Made by a program: the position numbers and the translations under genes. From NCBI GenBank assembly GCA_018656855.1, contig JABHYP010000353.1:1-5933 (forward strand): 5,933 bases of DNA, written 5' to 3'. Numbering within the stretch: position 1 is the first letter of the stretch; the number at the start of each line of letters is the position of its first letter. The DNA is from Candidatus Latescibacterota bacterium. GTDB lineage: Bacteria > Latescibacterota > Latescibacteria > Latescibacterales > Latescibacteraceae. Of this stretch, positions 5,406 through 5,933 are shown piece after piece. Under the pieces are notes generated by a model that did no database searches, had not been told where the DNA came from, and was given only the letters and a program-made list of their open reading frames with translations.

Positions 5406-5933
5406 CAGAATTCGGTTCTCCCCGCAATCTTGTTAAGTATATTTTCCAGTGTGGCGGTCAGGCTTTGAAGGTTGAACTCGCGGAGTATTACCTGTCGTGC
5501 TTGGGCGCCAAGCCTGATACGGAGATCGGGAGTTTTGATAAGCCGTATCAGCGCATTTGCCAGTTCCTCATCGGTATTCTCCTTTACCAGGAGGCCGGAA
5601 ACGCCGTCGGAAACAAGTTCGGGGATGCCGCTGTGGTATGTTGAGATAACGGGCAGTCCGAGAGCCATCGCCTCCATAAGCGACACAGGGATTCCTTCCA
5701 TGTCCCCGTTTTTCGCCGTTCTGCTCGCAAGGACGAAAATATCCGCCGAATCGAGTATTTCGATTGTTTTCTCTGTCGGCTGCCTGCCATGGAAAATAAC
5801 CTGCTCCTCTATACCGAGCGATTTCACGAGATCGTCAAGCATCCCGCGTTCAGGGCCGTCCCCCACTATTTCAAATACCAGGCGCTTGTATGAAATAGAG
5901 CGCACAGCGGTTTCGAAACTTCGGACAGCCACA
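5405..5933 (-). CDS. GT4-family glycosyltransferase (WcaL-like), C-terminal half
   Basis: Partial gene: the frame is open through the right edge, and the GTG at 5932 is very likely internal. The 175 visible residues are the nucleotide-sugar-binding Rossmann half of a GT-B fold enzyme. VFEIVGDGPERG (19-30) is the usual l-x-i-v-G-x-G-p strand and loop, and VIFHGRQP (45-52) precedes the helix. DMEGIPVSLMEAMALGLPV (77-95) holds the family's E-x7-E motif, with Glu79 and Glu87. SGIPELVSDG (101-110) follows. GT4 enzymes transfer a sugar from a nucleotide donor with retention of configuration. The NGDMEGIPVSLMEAMA wording is typical of colanic-acid/exopolysaccharide WcaL-like members, so a role in cell-surface polysaccharide assembly at the inner-membrane face is likely. 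The TGA stop overlaps the next gene's ATG as TGATG, which makes an operon with the lamin-tail protein. Confidence 0.9.
   Translation of the reverse strand, partial: VAVRSFETAVRSISYKRLVFEIVGDGPERGMLDDLVKSLGIEEQVIFHGRQPTEKTIEILDSADIFVLASRTAKNGDMEGIPVSLMEAMALGLPVISTYHSGIPELVSDGVSGLLVKENTDEELANALIRLIKTPDLRIRLGAQARQVILREFNLQSLTATLENILNKIAGRTEF

Noticed and set aside
1..5933. CRISPR array, tRNA, rRNA, transposase or integrase
   Set aside because: No regularly spaced repeats, no cloverleaf-like tRNA sequence and no recombinase motifs were seen on either strand.

Overview
The window reads as a piece of chromosome from an uncultured-type Gram-negative bacterium. The secreted protein with lamin-tail domains and a FlgD-like C-terminus, beside an exopolysaccharide-type glycosyltransferase, recalls FCB-superphylum and related candidate phyla. 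That placement is inference from domain style only; there is no rRNA or other marker here.

Layout. (1) Bases 1-444, plus strand: the C-terminal part of a sodium/calcium exchanger family membrane protein, cut by the window edge. (2) Bases 445-672: intergenic, with a CCGCAGAG-type repeat, a possible folded RNA and a good sigma70-like promoter (TTGATA, 18 bases, TATAAT). (3) Bases 673-3444, plus strand: a tight two-gene unit. The first gene makes a 726-residue fusion of a D-Ala-D-Ala-ligase-like ATP-grasp enzyme with a complete but catalytically degenerate M20 (carboxypeptidase G2-like) domain. The second, 9 bases later with its ribosome binding site on the first gene's stop codon, makes a 193-residue class I glutamine amidotransferase-like protein with an intact Cys-His-Glu triad. 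(4) Bases 3445-3691: a convergent intergenic gap holding a second CCGCAGAG repeat in inverted orientation. (5) Bases 3692-5405, minus strand: one ancestral gene for a secreted protein (lamin-tail, CARDB-like, lamin-tail, FlgD-like), now split into two reading frames by a perfect 10-base tandem duplication. (6) Bases 5405-5933, minus strand: the C-terminal half of a GT4 glycosyltransferase, cut by the window edge, whose stop codon overlaps the start of the secreted-protein gene.

The most interesting unit is the ATP-grasp/pseudo-M20 fusion with its amidotransferase partner. The ATP-grasp half keeps its nucleotide and metal residues but has a changed substrate loop. The M20 half has lost most of its metal ligands and so looks like a binding or regulatory module. 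The amidotransferase could supply ammonia or remove a gamma-glutamyl-type group. Together they suggest an uncharacterised amide-forming pathway for a small peptide or amino-acid-like metabolite. The pair is more AT-rich than the downstream genes and is bracketed by the inverted repeats, which fits acquisition as a cassette but does not prove it.
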